Below, in pieces: positions 1-10,006 of a stretch of DNA of 46,209 nt (position 1 is its first letter; each line of letters begins with the position of its first letter). Below the pieces are notes generated by a model. It saw only the letters and a list, made by a program, of their open reading frames with translations, was not told the DNA's origin and ran no database searches. Position numbers and translations under genes: made by a program. The DNA is from Burkholderiales bacterium (GTDB lineage: Bacteria; Pseudomonadota; Gammaproteobacteria; Burkholderiales; Burkholderiaceae_D): NCBI GenBank assembly GCA_016177875.1, contig JACOUL010000005.1, forward strand, positions 1-46,209, given 5' to 3'.

Positions 1-219
1 GCAGCATGAGAATGCCAACAAGGCCGTTTATAGATGTGCAGTCTTATTCTGTTTCGAATCAGTGGCCGGTTACTCGGAGGAGAAAACTCGTATGCAAAAA
101 ACTTGAAACAGCACTTGCTATTCTGGGGAAGTCCTTATAGAGCGTTAGATGCAACATTACCATGGAAGCGTGCAGAACCCCAAGCACGTAACAAAGGTTT
201 GCGAACTGTAGGAATATCC

Positions 220-1431
220 CTACGACAGGAAATTAAAGAGGGAAAGATTTGCAATCCGAACGAAAGATTGCTGCGCCGCTGTAAGCGTGGTTTGCTGCTG
301 TGTGAGGCTGGTGATCGCCTTGGTGTAGTCCAGCTCCTGCAAGTCGGCGAGCGTGCCGGCATACTGAATGTCTTTTTCCTGGCCGGAATCGTCAAGAGAA
401 TTGATTTCCTTCAGACGCGCGCCGACCGATGCCCGCACCGTCAGGATGTTGTCCAATGCATTGTCGACATTGGTAAGCGCATCGTTCAATCCGGCTGTCA
501 GCACAGCTTGATTAGCGGCACCGACACCGGATTGGCCTAATGCATTCACAAGATTGGTCAGTGTCGTGAAAATGCTTTGATTCGTGCTTGGCGTCACCGT
601 AAAGACATCGCCGTCTGCCGGGCTGCCGGTAATGTCGAACTGCATGCCGTCGAAGGTAATGGCGCCGCCGGGAGCATAGACATTTGCCGTAGAAAGCGTG
701 GTGTTCGTCGTCGTATCAACCACGTCATACGTTACGTTGACGCCGACGACGGTAAAGTTGAGGCTGTAATTGTGTCCGGTCAGTTGCGTGTTATCGACCA
801 CGACACCGGACGAGATAACGCCCGCTCCCATGTTGGCAGCTGCCGCTTTGGTGACGAAGGTGCCGTTACCCGTTTTATTCAGCTCGAACACCGCGGTGCC
901 GCTATCGCCCACCGCGAATTGGCGAGAAGCGCCGACTTGCAGCAGACGCTGTCCTTGATCGCCGCTGTAAGTGGCGCCCGTCGCGGATTGGGCGAACGGT
1001 TGAATCGCGGTTTGAAAACCTGAAAAGAGAAAATTCCCGCTGCCGTCGCGGCTATTGGCGAGGCTGAGCAATTCTTGAAAGCGCCCGCGTATATCGTTTG
1101 CGATAAATCCGCGCTGAACATCGTCCAGCGCGCCGTCGCCTGCATTCACGGTCAATGTTTTTACGTCCTGCAGCAAGGTGGTGACGGTTTGCAGCACACC
1201 CTCTTCCTGTTGCAGCGAGTCTTTTGCATACTTGCGGTTTTCGCCGTACTGGATATTCACCGCTTTCGATTGGGACACGTCAAAGGCGCGTGCGGAAGCA
1301 ATTGGGTCATCCGCCGGCGTCAAATACTTGCGGCCGGTGGAAATTTGCTCCTGCGTCTTCAGTAAACGGGACTGCAAATCGCTCAGCCGAGTGGACGTCG
1401 ATTCAAACATCATGGAAGTGCTGACGCGCAT
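220..1431 (-). CDS. flgL: Flagellar hook-filament junction protein FlgL (HAP3)
   Basis: FlgL forms the outer of the two junction rings between hook and filament and is exported by the flagellar type III apparatus. The 403-residue product begins MRVSTSMMFES and has the flagellin-like N-terminal helix with the QEQISTGRK segment, a beta-rich variable centre, and a C-terminal coiled segment rich in Q, T and A that ends in NLSLFNFLS, as in flagellin-family proteins. AGGGA lies just upstream of the ATG. It follows flgK by 16 bases and is the last gene of the flg run. It is probably co-transcribed with flgK from the sigma-28 promoter at 3418-3444. Family assignment is secure. Confidence 0.95.
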   Translation of the reverse strand: MRVSTSMMFESTSTRLSDLQSRLLKTQEQISTGRKYLTPADDPIASARAFDVSQSKAVNIQYGENRKYAKDSLQQEEGVLQTVTTLLQDVKTLTVNAGDGALDDVQRGFIANDIRGRFQELLSLANSRDGSGNFLFSGFQTAIQPFAQSATGATYSGDQGQRLLQVGASRQFAVGDSGTAVFELNKTGNGTFVTKAAAANMGAGVISSGVVVDNTQLTGHNYSLNFTVVGVNVTYDVVDTTTNTTLSTANVYAPGGAITFDGMQFDITGSPADGDVFTVTPSTNQSIFTTLTNLVNALGQSGVGAANQAVLTAGLNDALTNVDNALDNILTVRASVGARLKEINSLDDSGQEKDIQYAGTLADLQELDYTKAITSLTQQQTTLTAAQQSFVRIANLSLFNFLS

Positions 1432-1447
1432 GATATGGTCCCTTTAA

Positions 1448-3388
1448 TTACCCACCTAGATCCAGCAGCAAATCAAATAACTTACTCGCGGTCTGCATCA
1501 CTTTGCCTGCGGCTTGATACGCCTGTTGGTACCGCAGCATATTCGATGCTTCTTCATCCAAATTAACGCCGGACACTTCCTGTTGGTTCGCCCTCGCTTG
1601 CTCCAACAATGCCATTTCCGCGTTGTTATTGATCTCCACCTGGTGCGCCTTGTTCCCCACCAGATTGACCATCTGTCCGAAAGCGCCCTGCAAAGTCAAT
1701 GTGCTGTTACCGAGCGAATTGGCCGTCTGTATCGACGACAATAACAAAGCATTGCGATTATCGCCCTTGCCGTTGGTATTAGGACCGATCGTGAATGTAT
1801 CGGCGTTGGCCGGGTTGCCGCTGATGGTAAAGCTGAGGCCGCCGAAGCTGATGGTGGCGCCGCTTGTATAAGTCACCGGCGCACCGGCGGCAAACACGGT
1901 CGCGACGCCGTTATTGGTCACGGTCACGGGCATCGCAACGGGAAATCCGGTTAACTCGTTCGTCGTGCCGTTGTAGGTCAAGGTCACGGCAGGCGTTACG
2001 GTCGCCGCGGTATATGTCGAATCGACCGAGCCTGCGCTGATTTTGCCCGAACCGGCATTGGTTACCGGCGCAGCCGTACGAATGGGCGCGGCAGCTGCAA
2101 TTTTTGCCGGATCATTGATCAACACGTTGAAGCCGGCGGCACCTGCCGCTGTCGGTTTGATCAAGAAGACATCGCCTGCGGCTAGCACGCCGGCGGTCAG
2201 GCTGAAATCTAATCCATCCACAGTCATCGGCAGCGTGGCCGAGTTCGTTACCGCTCCGTCGGATAAACGCGTGACGCGATAATTTCCTACTCCGACATAT
2301 TGGAATTGGTAATCGCTGATGGTCAGCGCATTCACGTTTGAAATAGTCGCCGCCATTTGCCCGGTACCCGTATTCTGCGAGCTTGTATTGACGACAGGCG
2401 AACCGACCGAGAAAAAATTGGTGCCGAGCGCGCCATTCATATCCTGGCCTAAGACATGTTGCGCATTGAAGGTGCTTGTCAAACCGACCGCGATACGACC
2501 GAGAGAATTCAGCGTCGGGTCCAGACTTTCTGCGCGAAACTCCATCAGCCCGCCCAGGCGACCGCCGGTAATCGCATTTTCCGGTAAGGTCACGACGCCG
2601 TTATTGCCCTTATATCCTACTTCGATGCGACCAAGATCCGTTACCGATGAGACCGGAACTAAGTCATACGAGCCCGTCGATACCACCAGGGGCTGGCCGT
2701 TTCCGATGAATATCTGATAGTCCGAATCCTGCTTTACTACCGATACCTTGATCTCTTTGGCGAGCTGCTCGACGAGATTGTCGCGCTGATCGAGCAAGTC
2801 GTTGGGTTGTTTGCCGTCGCTGCCTGCCACCACCTTACCGATCGCGTCATTCAAGACCGCAATCTGTTTAGCATACGAGTTGATGGATTCGATGCTGGTC
2901 GTGATATCGCTATTGACGCCTTGCTTCACTTCACCGAGGCGGGCATCGACGCTTTGAAACTGACCGGCGAGCGTCTGCGCCGCGGACAACATGGTCTGAC
3001 GGGCGCCGGACGAACTCGGATCGGCGGCAACCGCTTGCACGCCGGCAAAAAATTCTTGCAGACTGGGAGACAAACCAATCGTCGGATCGGAAAATAAATT
3101 ACTGATTTGCCTGATCTGCGCCGAATAGGCGCTCAGCGAACTTTGAGAGGTCTGCGAACTGATGACTTGATTCGTCAAAAATTCATTGTAGGCTCGCTTG
3201 ACGGTTGAAACCGATGTGCCTTTACCAAGAAAGCCGCTACCTGTATTTTGCGATCCTGCGGACGCTTGTTCGATCGACTGGCGGCTATAGCCTGCGGTAT
3301 TGACGTTGGCGATATTGTGACTGGTCGTGGAAAGCCCCGCCTGAGCGGCATTAAGGGCAGTTTGACCGATGCTGAGAATGTTGGGCAT
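1448..3388 (-). CDS. flgK: Flagellar hook-associated protein FlgK (HAP1)
   Basis: FlgK forms the inner hook-filament junction ring on the distal end of the hook. The 646-residue protein starts with the rod/hook-type helix containing SHNIANVNTAGYSRQ (about residues 24-38), the hallmark of FlgK, and ends with a helical segment (SGVNLDEEASNMLRYQQAYQ) that pairs with the N-terminus. The centre is a long beta-rich region full of T, G and N. The ATG lies about 30 bases downstream of a near-consensus sigma-28 promoter, so flgKL looks like a late (class III) unit separate from flgB-flgJ. Confidence 0.97.
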   Translation of the reverse strand: MPNILSIGQTALNAAQAGLSTTSHNIANVNTAGYSRQSIEQASAGSQNTGSGFLGKGTSVSTVKRAYNEFLTNQVISSQTSQSSLSAYSAQIRQISNLFSDPTIGLSPSLQEFFAGVQAVAADPSSSGARQTMLSAAQTLAGQFQSVDARLGEVKQGVNSDITTSIESINSYAKQIAVLNDAIGKVVAGSDGKQPNDLLDQRDNLVEQLAKEIKVSVVKQDSDYQIFIGNGQPLVVSTGSYDLVPVSSVTDLGRIEVGYKGNNGVVTLPENAITGGRLGGLMEFRAESLDPTLNSLGRIAVGLTSTFNAQHVLGQDMNGALGTNFFSVGSPVVNTSSQNTGTGQMAATISNVNALTISDYQFQYVGVGNYRVTRLSDGAVTNSATLPMTVDGLDFSLTAGVLAAGDVFLIKPTAAGAAGFNVLINDPAKIAAAAPIRTAAPVTNAGSGKISAGSVDSTYTAATVTPAVTLTYNGTTNELTGFPVAMPVTVTNNGVATVFAAGAPVTYTSGATISFGGLSFTISGNPANADTFTIGPNTNGKGDNRNALLLSSIQTANSLGNSTLTLQGAFGQMVNLVGNKAHQVEINNNAEMALLEQARANQQEVSGVNLDEEASNMLRYQQAYQAAGKVMQTASKLFDLLLDLGG

Positions 3389-3417
3389 GATTCAGATTTC
3401 ACTATCGCGTTATCTGG

Positions 3418-3444
3418 TTTTCGGCAGACACGGAAAAAACTTTA
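3418..3444 (-). promoter_or_regulatory. Sigma-28 (FliA) promoter for flgKL
   Basis: On the minus strand the sequence reads TAAAGTTT, 11 bases, GCCGAAAA. This matches the sigma-28 consensus TAAAGTTT-N11-GCCGATAA at 8/8 and 7/8 positions with exact spacing. The predicted start site would be about 20-25 bases upstream of the flgK ATG. No competing gene occupies the stretch. Confidence 0.88.
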
Positions 3445-3490
3445 ATCCCCGTGCCAAATTGTCAAGCTGCGTTCTTATCCATCTTGCGTG

Positions 3491-4483
3491 TTATGCCGAC
3501 AATGACTGTTTGATAATTCTCGTCAATTTGGCGGCGTACTGGGGATCCGTTGCATAGCCGGCGCGCTGCAATCCTTGTGCGAAACTGCTCGCATCACGCG
3601 CATTCGCAATCACGTTCTCATATCGTGGATTATTGGTCAACAAGCGCGCGTAGTCCTTGAATGCGTCGGCATACGAATCGTAGGCCCGGAACTTCTGCAC
3701 GACGCTGTGCGGAACGCCATTAACGTATTCCGTCGTCGTGGCCTGCACCACTTTGCCGGCCCATCCCGGTCCGGCTTTGATGCCGAACAGGTTATGGCTT
3801 GGCGAACCGTCGGCCGTTTTAATTTCGCGCTTGCCCCAGCCGCTCTCCAACGCCGCCTGGCCGAGAATGAACTTGGCGGGAATGCCGGTCGTGCGGCTGG
3901 CTTCCGTGGCCGATTGCATCAAACGGTCTTCAAACGCTCTAACGTGCGGCTGCCTCGCGCTCGATTTCCATGTGCTTTGCGTTGCCATCAGCGCGTCGAT
4001 GCCGTTCGGTCCCGGCTGCCATTGCGTGCCTTGATTGCCCTCGTCCATTTGCATGCGCATCTGTTCTTGAAAAGCCGCGATTTGCGCCATGCGTGAAGGA
4101 TTGATCAAGCCTGCGGCATTATCGACATCGGGAACGCCCTGGGCATCCGTCTCCAGATCCAGAATCGGTTGCTGGCCATTCCTATTATTTGACAATTGCT
4201 TCACCAGCATGTCCGCCAGCCCGACGCCGCGATTAGCCATCGTTTGGCTGAACTGCTGATCCAGCATGGAGGTATACATCTTGGTCTGCTGGTTATCAAA
4301 TAAGCCGTCCGAAGGCGTCGCATCGCGCATGCTTTTCATGACCATGTTCATGAACAAGGCCTCGAATTGCTTGGCTGCCGCCTTCAATGCATCCGGCGAA
4401 TTCTGCTTGGCGGACTCGCGCAATGCGCTCAAGTCCTTGGTGTCGATCGCGAGTTTGCCGGAGAGGTCGGTGGAATTGATCAT
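3491..4483 (-). CDS. flgJ: Peptidoglycan hydrolase and rod-cap protein FlgJ
   Basis: FlgJ caps the growing rod and opens peptidoglycan for it. The 330-residue protein has the two expected domains: an N-terminal rod-binding domain (about 35-105, with AKQFEALFMNMVMKSMRDA and the helix LFDNQQTKMYTSMLDQQF) and a C-terminal glucosaminidase domain (about 180-328). The likely catalytic glutamate lies in GQAALESGWGK near residue 213, followed by HNLFGIKAG. A linker rich in M and Q joins them. This fused form is typical of beta- and gammaproteobacteria. It lies 15 bases after flgI. A gap of about 100 bases containing the flgK promoter follows it. Confidence 0.96.
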   Translation of the reverse strand: MINSTDLSGKLAIDTKDLSALRESAKQNSPDALKAAAKQFEALFMNMVMKSMRDATPSDGLFDNQQTKMYTSMLDQQFSQTMANRGVGLADMLVKQLSNNRNGQQPILDLETDAQGVPDVDNAAGLINPSRMAQIAAFQEQMRMQMDEGNQGTQWQPGPNGIDALMATQSTWKSSARQPHVRAFEDRLMQSATEASRTTGIPAKFILGQAALESGWGKREIKTADGSPSHNLFGIKAGPGWAGKVVQATTTEYVNGVPHSVVQKFRAYDSYADAFKDYARLLTNNPRYENVIANARDASSFAQGLQRAGYATDPQYAAKLTRIIKQSLSA

Positions 4484-4498
4484 AGTCGTTCGATACGA

Positions 4499-5617
4499 TT
4501 AAATGATTTCCAGCTCTGCGCGCAAAGCGCCGGCGGCCTTCATCGCCTGCAAAATCGCCAGCAGATCCTGCGGCGTGGCGCCGATGGCGTTCAAGGCTTT
4601 CACTACTTCAGCCAATGAAGCGCCGCCCTTCAACATGAGTACCTGGCCAGGATCTTTCTTAATATCGATTTGCGAATTCTGCGTCACAACGGTTTGTCCG
4701 CCGGACAGCGGCGCCGGCTGGCTGACGGCATTCTCGGTATTGATCGTGACCGTGAGATTGCCGTGAGAAACGGCACATGTATCCAGCGTCACGGCTTGGT
4801 TCATCACCACCGAGCCGGTACGCGCATTGAGTATCACCTTGGCGCTGCCTTGCGCAGGGGTGAGGCTGATCGTTTCCAGCGCACCCAAGAAAACGACGCG
4901 CTCGCTTGCATTGGCAGGCGCACGCACGCGAATCACGCGACCATCCTGCGCGGTAGCGATATTTTCGCCAAAGCGCTTATTGACGGCATCGACAACCCGG
5001 CCGGCAGTCGAGAAGTCGGTATCGTTCAACTCCAGAAATACCGAGTCGCCTTGATTCAGCGAGCTCGCGACTGCACGCTCAACCGTGGCGCCGCCGGAAA
5101 TTCGGCCCACGCTCAGGTGATTGACCACGGTCTTGCTGCCGCCGGAAGACGCGCCGACGCCGCCGACCAATACATTGCCTTGCGCGATGCCGTAAACCTG
5201 GCCATCCGCACCTTTTAAAGGCGTCATCAACAAGGTACCGCCGCGCAAGCTCTTGGCGTTACCCATCGACGACACGGTAATGTCCAAGGTCTGACCGGGC
5301 TGTGCGAAAGCCGGCAGCGACGCGGTGACGACTACCGCTGCGACGTTTTTCAATTGCAGCGTCGTCCCGGCCGGTAAGTTCACGCCCATGCTCTGCAGCA
5401 TGCTCACCACGCTTTGCACGGTAAACGGCGTTTGCGTGGTTTGATCGCCGCTACCGTCGAGGCCGACCACCAAGCCATAGCCGATCAACTGGTTCTGGCG
5501 CACGCCCTGAATGCTTGCCAAGTCTTTCAAACGCTCGGCATGGCTGACTGCCGGCAGCAGACAAACCGCAGCCAGCAGTAGTTTCGCGATTGAATGTGAC
5601 GATTTGCCAAAGCCCAT
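4499..5617 (-). CDS. flgI: Flagellar P-ring protein FlgI
   Basis: FlgI assembles the periplasmic P-ring around the rod and is exported by Sec. The 372-residue precursor has a signal peptide (about residues 10-27, LLLAAVCLLPAVSHA, cleavage before ERLKD) and then the conserved FlgI start RLKDLASIQGVRQNQLIGYGLVVGLDGSGD. Family blocks such as QSMGVNLP, the G-rich VLVGGVGASSGGS and the C-terminal LNAIGATPQDLLAILQAMK-type helix are present. It lies between flgH and flgJ in the usual order. Confidence 0.97.
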   Translation of the reverse strand: MGFGKSSHSIAKLLLAAVCLLPAVSHAERLKDLASIQGVRQNQLIGYGLVVGLDGSGDQTTQTPFTVQSVVSMLQSMGVNLPAGTTLQLKNVAAVVVTASLPAFAQPGQTLDITVSSMGNAKSLRGGTLLMTPLKGADGQVYGIAQGNVLVGGVGASSGGSKTVVNHLSVGRISGGATVERAVASSLNQGDSVFLELNDTDFSTAGRVVDAVNKRFGENIATAQDGRVIRVRAPANASERVVFLGALETISLTPAQGSAKVILNARTGSVVMNQAVTLDTCAVSHGNLTVTINTENAVSQPAPLSGGQTVVTQNSQIDIKKDPGQVLMLKGGASLAEVVKALNAIGATPQDLLAILQAMKAAGALRAELEII

Positions 5618-5639
5618 GATCGTTCTCCGTCCCTTCTCG

Positions 5640-6287
5640 TTACAACGGCAGCACGCTTAAGAAAAAGCGCGTCATCATGCCCATCACTTCTGCCTTGTCG
5701 ATATTGGTGTTGGTGCGATACTCGACGCGCGTGTCAGCCACTTGCGACGATAGAATGTTGTTGCCGCTCGTGATCTGGTCCGGATTCACGACGCCTGAAA
5801 AGCGAATATATTCGGTACCCTTGTCGAAAGCCACTTGCTTTTCGCCGGCCACCACGAGATAGCCATTGGGCAGCACTTCGGTGACGGTGACGCCGATCGT
5901 GCCGCTGAATGTATTGCTGGAGCTGGCGGCGCCCTTTTCTTCATACTTGTTATCGGTAGCGGCGGCGATCGACATATTGCGCGAACCGAATACCGACGTA
6001 ATGGAAGAATCGGAGCTGCCGGATTTGCTGCCGGAATTCGCGCCCGCCTTCGTCGCCGAGGTTTTTTCGCTGATCGTCATGGTCAGGATGTCGCCGACAA
6101 AGCGCGCGCGTCTATCCTCGAACATCGGCCGATAGGACGTGGACTGGTAAATGGAGCCATTGGCGACCACCTGCCGCGGCGGCACCTGCGGTCTTGCCGT
6201 GGTCGGCCCCTCGACGATGGTCGACGGCGTCACCGCGCATCCGCCCAAAGCGCCGCACAACGAAGCAATATAAAAAAACTTTTTCAT
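5640..6287 (-). CDS. flgH: Flagellar L-ring lipoprotein FlgH
   Basis: FlgH forms the outer-membrane L-ring, the bushing through which the rod passes. The 215-residue product has a lipoprotein signal with lipobox L-G-G-C, lipidated cysteine at residue 17. The conserved FlgH core follows: SIYQ, MFEDRRARFVGDILTMTISEKTSA (about 58-82), then NTFSGTIGVTVTEVLPNGYLVVAGEK and the C-terminal FSGVVNPDQI. It lies 22 bases before flgI and 20 bases after flgG. Confidence 0.97.
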   Translation of the reverse strand: MKKFFYIASLCGALGGCAVTPSTIVEGPTTARPQVPPRQVVANGSIYQSTSYRPMFEDRRARFVGDILTMTISEKTSATKAGANSGSKSGSSDSSITSVFGSRNMSIAAATDNKYEEKGAASSSNTFSGTIGVTVTEVLPNGYLVVAGEKQVAFDKGTEYIRFSGVVNPDQITSGNNILSSQVADTRVEYRTNTNIDKAEVMGMMTRFFLSVLPL

Positions 6288-6307
6288 ATCAACTCCTACG
6301 CACCGAA

Positions 6308-7090
6308 TTAAAGCTGCGACAGCCTTTGCAGCATTTGATCGGACGTCGTGATCGCCTTGCTGTTGATTTCATAGGCACGCTGGGTCTGAATCATATTGAC
6401 CAGCTCCTCCACTACGTTGACGTTAGACGTTTCGACATACCCCTGGAGCAGCAAGCCGCTGCCGTTGGTGCCCGGCGTATTCGTGCTCGGGCTGCCGGAA
6501 GCCGTCGTTTCGACGTAGAGATTCTCGCCTTTGCTTTCCAGGCCGGCGGGATTCACGAAAGTCGTCAACTGCAGCGTGCCGACTTGCGTCGTCGCGCTGG
6601 AGCCCGATTGCGTCACCGACACCGTGCCGTCGCGAGCAACCGTGATGCTGGTCGCGTTCGCCGGAATGGTGATCGCCGGTTGAACGACGAAGCCGCTGGC
6701 AGTCACCAGCTGGCCTTGGCCGTCGACTTGGAAAGAACCGTCGCGCGTATAAGCAGCCGTACCGTCCGGCAGCAGCACGGAGAAGAAGCCGTTGCCTTGG
6801 ATGGCGACATCCTTGTCGTTGCTGGTCTGCTGCAAATTACCTTGCGTATGAATGCGTTCTGTCGCCACCGGGCGAACGCCGGTGCCGATCTGCAAACCGG
6901 AAGGCAATTGCGTTTGCTGAGATGACTGCGCGCCGGGCTGACGCAAATTTTGGTAAAGCAGATCTTCGAACACCGCACGCGAACGCTTGAAGCCCGCCGT
7001 GCTGACGTTGGCCAAGTTGTTGGAGATCACATCCATCTGCGTTTGCTGCGCATCCAGACCCGTTTTCGAAATCCATAGTGAGCGAATCAT
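6308..7090 (-). CDS. flgG: Flagellar distal rod protein FlgG
   Basis: FlgG builds the distal rod. I place the start at the ATG at 7088-7090 ([16 protein letters not shown]): the family begins MI.SLWI.KTGL, and GGAG lies 8 bases upstream. A longer reading from a TTG at 7102 would translate through that ribosome site. The resulting 260 residues match usual FlgG length. The N-terminal rod motif [17 protein letters not shown] is followed by the hook/rod core ([22 protein letters not shown]) and the C-terminal helix [26 protein letters not shown]. Confidence 0.96.
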   Translation of the reverse strand: MIRSLWISKTGLDAQQTQMDVISNNLANVSTAGFKRSRAVFEDLLYQNLRQPGAQSSQQTQLPSGLQIGTGVRPVATERIHTQGNLQQTSNDKDVAIQGNGFFSVLLPDGTAAYTRDGSFQVDGQGQLVTASGFVVQPAITIPANATSITVARDGTVSVTQSGSSATTQVGTLQLTTFVNPAGLESKGENLYVETTASGSPSTNTPGTNGSGLLLQGYVETSNVNVVEELVNMIQTQRAYEINSKAITTSDQMLQRLSQL

Positions 7091-7184
7091 GTTTTTCTCC
7101 AATAACCTGCTGTTCGATCGAAGGCGCGTAGAGCGTTTATTGTCGCGGTTTGCGCCTTATTGCATCTTCATTGTGCGCTCAAGC

Positions 7185-7928
7185 TTACCCACCCAAAGAC
7201 AGGAGCTGACTGGCTTTTTGGGCGTTGTTCTCGGCATTCTTCAACATGTTCATGTGAAGCTCGAACTGGCGTGCGAGACTGATCATATTCACCATCTCAT
7301 CGACCACATTCACGTTGCTGCCTTCCAGTGCACCGCCGACCAGCGCTACCGTGCCGTCGGCATCCGCTTCCTCGCCGCTTTTCAGACGGAACAAGCCGTC
7401 GTCGCCGCGAGTAAGCGTTGCCTCTTCCGGATTGACTAACTTGATTCTGCCGAGCACGGTGGTTGCGCCGGGCTTAATGCCGTTCGCGATTGCGGATACG
7501 GTACCGTCTTTCGAGATGGTGACGGTGACATCAGGCGGAACGGAAATCGGGCCGCCCTCGCCCTGTACGTTCAAACCGCTGGTGGTTTGCAGCACACCGT
7601 TCTCTGACAGCTTCAGGCTGCCGTGACGCGTATAAGCCTCGGAACCATTTTCGAGCTGAACCGCGATCCAGCCCTTGCCTTGAACCGCAACGTCGAGATC
7701 GCGCCCGGTTTGCTGAATGGCCCCCGGTCTGAAATCGGCGCCGACCGTCGAATCCACCACGAATGCGCGTGTCGGCAAATTGGCGCCTTGCACCGGCACC
7801 GCACGAAACGAATCGAGCTGGGCACGAAAGCCCGACGTATTGGCGTTGGCAAGATTGTGCGAAGTCGTCGCCTGCTTTTCCAGGATGTGCTTCGCGCCGG
7901 ACATGGCGGTATAAATCAGGCGATCCAT
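7185..7928 (-). CDS. flgF: Flagellar proximal rod protein FlgF
   Basis: FlgF is a proximal rod subunit. The 247-residue protein begins MDRLIYTAMSGAKHILEKQA, typical of FlgF, with the rod motif SHNLANANTSGFRAQ. The core has YTRHGSLKLSENGVLQT, and the C-terminal helix NVNVVDEMVNMISLARQFELHMNML matches the FlgF/FlgG superfamily. It is preceded by flgE and followed, after about 95 bases, by flgG. No promoter was recognised in that gap. Confidence 0.96.
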   Translation of the reverse strand: MDRLIYTAMSGAKHILEKQATTSHNLANANTSGFRAQLDSFRAVPVQGANLPTRAFVVDSTVGADFRPGAIQQTGRDLDVAVQGKGWIAVQLENGSEAYTRHGSLKLSENGVLQTTSGLNVQGEGGPISVPPDVTVTISKDGTVSAIANGIKPGATTVLGRIKLVNPEEATLTRGDDGLFRLKSGEEADADGTVALVGGALEGSNVNVVDEMVNMISLARQFELHMNMLKNAENNAQKASQLLSLGG

Positions 7929-7999
7929 GGTGTAGTTCTCCCTCTCCGCCTGGCGCTTGCGCTAGCCAGGCGGTTCTTCAAGGACTATTCAGTGATTGA

Positions 8000-9286
8000 T
8001 TACCGCAGGTTCACCAGCGTCTGCAGCACCTGGTCCTGGGTCTTAATGGTTTGCGCGTTGGCTTGATACACGCGCTGTGCGGTGATCATGTTGACCAGCT
8101 CGGCCGTCATGTCCACGTTGGAGTCCTCCACCGCCGATTGCTGGAGCACGCCCAATCGGCCGGAACCAGGACCGGCGACCAGTTCCTGACCGGAACCAGA
8201 GGTCGCCGCCCACATGTTGTTACCGAGCGGCTGCAATCCATTCGGATTCTTAAAATCGGCCAGCACCACTTGGCCAAGCGTTGCCGATTTACCGTTGGTA
8301 TAGCGGCCGGTGATGATACCGTCGGCACCGATATTGAAGCCGGAGAGTCGGCCCGAAGCAAAACCATCCTGAGTCAGCGTATTGACGTCGAAGTTTGCGC
8401 CGTATTGCGTCGTACCTGTGAAGTCGATGCTGATACCTGTGCCCGCGCCGCCGATCGGCGTTACCGCACCGGTCGTCACATCGAATTCGATACCGGTGAA
8501 CGGCAACGTGGTTGCAGTCGTGTCGATCGTACCGTCGGAATTAAATGTAATCGTGTCGATAAATCCGTCCGGCGTCGGCGCCACATTTTGGATAAGAGTG
8601 CCGTCAATGGCACCATAAACGTCCCAGGTAGGCGCAGTCACTGCCGGCGCAATGGGACCGGTTTTGACGAAGAAGGTTTGTACCACGTGCGCATTACCCA
8701 AACTGTCGTAGACCGTAACCGAAGTTGCATTGTGATACGTCGTCGGATCGTTGATGTCGAACGGCGTCGTGGTCGAGTCGATTGCGGTTTTGCGCGAGTC
8801 CAGGTTCAGCAATGCACTGACTTCAGTGGTAGGCGCCGGCGCAAGCGGTGCGGTATTCACGACAATGTCGGCCGGCGCGCCGGTCGACAATACACCGTTT
8901 GAATTGGTGACGTAGCCGGTCAGGCGCGCACCGTTGGAATTGATGATGTAGCCGTCTTTATCGAGCTGGAACTGGCCGTTACGCGTGTATGTGATGGTAC
9001 CGCCGGTACTCATGCGGAAAAAACCGCCGCCGTTGATGGCCAAGTCCATCGGGTTGTTCGACGAAGTAATATTACCTTGCGTGAACTGCTGCGCGACACC
9101 GGCCACCTTCACACCGATACCCACCTGCGCCGAACCGGCACCGGTCAACGACGCTGCGAACACATCGGCAAACTGCGCTTGGGACGCCTTGAAGCCAACG
9201 GTGTTGGAGTTGGCCACGTTGTTACCGATTGCCTCCAGGGTCTTGGATGCTGCATTCAGACCGCTCAAACCTTGCTGGAAACCCAT
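8000..9286 (-). CDS. flgE: Flagellar hook protein FlgE
   Basis: FlgE polymerises into the hook. The 428-residue protein begins MGFQQGLSGLNAASKTLEAIGNN, followed by VANSNTVGFKASQAQFADVF. Hook-family blocks include GGGFFRMS, ITYTRNGQFQLDKDGYI, the FlgE central domain (SVTVYDSLGNAHVVQTFFVK) and the C-terminal helix NVDMTAELVNMITAQRVYQANAQTIKTQDQ. It lies between flgD, the hook cap, and flgF. AAAAGGAG precedes the ATG. Confidence 0.97.
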   Translation of the reverse strand: MGFQQGLSGLNAASKTLEAIGNNVANSNTVGFKASQAQFADVFAASLTGAGSAQVGIGVKVAGVAQQFTQGNITSSNNPMDLAINGGGFFRMSTGGTITYTRNGQFQLDKDGYIINSNGARLTGYVTNSNGVLSTGAPADIVVNTAPLAPAPTTEVSALLNLDSRKTAIDSTTTPFDINDPTTYHNATSVTVYDSLGNAHVVQTFFVKTGPIAPAVTAPTWDVYGAIDGTLIQNVAPTPDGFIDTITFNSDGTIDTTATTLPFTGIEFDVTTGAVTPIGGAGTGISIDFTGTTQYGANFDVNTLTQDGFASGRLSGFNIGADGIITGRYTNGKSATLGQVVLADFKNPNGLQPLGNNMWAATSGSGQELVAGPGSGRLGVLQQSAVEDSNVDMTAELVNMITAQRVYQANAQTIKTQDQVLQTLVNLR

Positions 9287-9323
9287 GATAATCTCCTTTT
9301 AATGGATGTGTTGCGCAGAGAAT

Positions 9324-9995
9324 TTATAGAATTTGTCGTACATCGGACAGTGTCATTTGGCCTACGCCGGTAACGTTGATCTTCACGCCCTGGCTGCCGG
9401 TCGACACACTGTTAACCTGTCCGAAAGATAGTCCTGTTGCGGATGTCTTCTGTCCGCCGGTTTTGGCTTCAACCTTGAAAGTGTAGCTGCCGTCCTTTGC
9501 CTTGCTGCCGTCCGCCAGCGTGCCGTCCCACATCGCCGGCACAGTGCCCGTTTCTTGCGAACCGAGGGAGAGCGTTTGCACCGTCTTTCCGGTCGCATCC
9601 TGGATAGCCACTTTAACGTCGTCGGCAGGTTCGGTCAGCTCTATGCCGAACACCCCTTTCCCTTCCGACAGCTGCACGTTCGAGCCCGGCACCAGCACGC
9701 CATGGCCGATCATGCTGGTTGCTTGCATGGCTTGCGTGGCTTGATATGTGCCCTTTAGAGATTCCAGCGTGGCATTGACTTTGTCGAGTCCCGTCACGGT
9801 CGAGAGCTGGGCCAATTGGCTGGTCACTTGCGCGTTGTCCAGAGGATTCAAAGGATCCTGGTTTTTCATTTGCGTGACCAAGAGCGTCATGAAGCGATCT
9901 TGCACGTCGCCGATTTCGCTGGTGGCCTTTTTAGCCGACTTGTCGCCGTTGACCGATGCCAGCAGGCTGGAAGAGACTTCTGATACGTTACTCAT
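9324..9995 (-). CDS. flgD: Flagellar hook-capping protein FlgD
   Basis: FlgD is the scaffold cap at the tip of the growing hook. The 223-residue protein carries the N-terminal FlgD signature DRFMTLLVTQMKNQDPLNPLDNAQVTSQLAQLSTVTGLDKVN (about 30-70). A tudor-like/FnIII C-terminal domain follows (MWDGTLADGSKAKDGSYTFKV, about 155-185). Its place just after flgC and before flgE is canonical. GGGG-type spacing upstream of the ATG gives a ribosome site. Confidence 0.96.
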   Translation of the reverse strand: MSNVSEVSSSLLASVNGDKSAKKATSEIGDVQDRFMTLLVTQMKNQDPLNPLDNAQVTSQLAQLSTVTGLDKVNATLESLKGTYQATQAMQATSMIGHGVLVPGSNVQLSEGKGVFGIELTEPADDVKVAIQDATGKTVQTLSLGSQETGTVPAMWDGTLADGSKAKDGSYTFKVEAKTGGQKTSATGLSFGQVNSVSTGSQGVKINVTGVGQMTLSDVRQIL

Positions 9996-10006
9996 GATTC
10001 CCCCTG

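Noticed and set aside
1..219. Short frames downstream of flgL
   Set aside because: The plus-strand frame from 34 runs antisense into flgL; no domain, terminator or repeat could be supported in this stretch.
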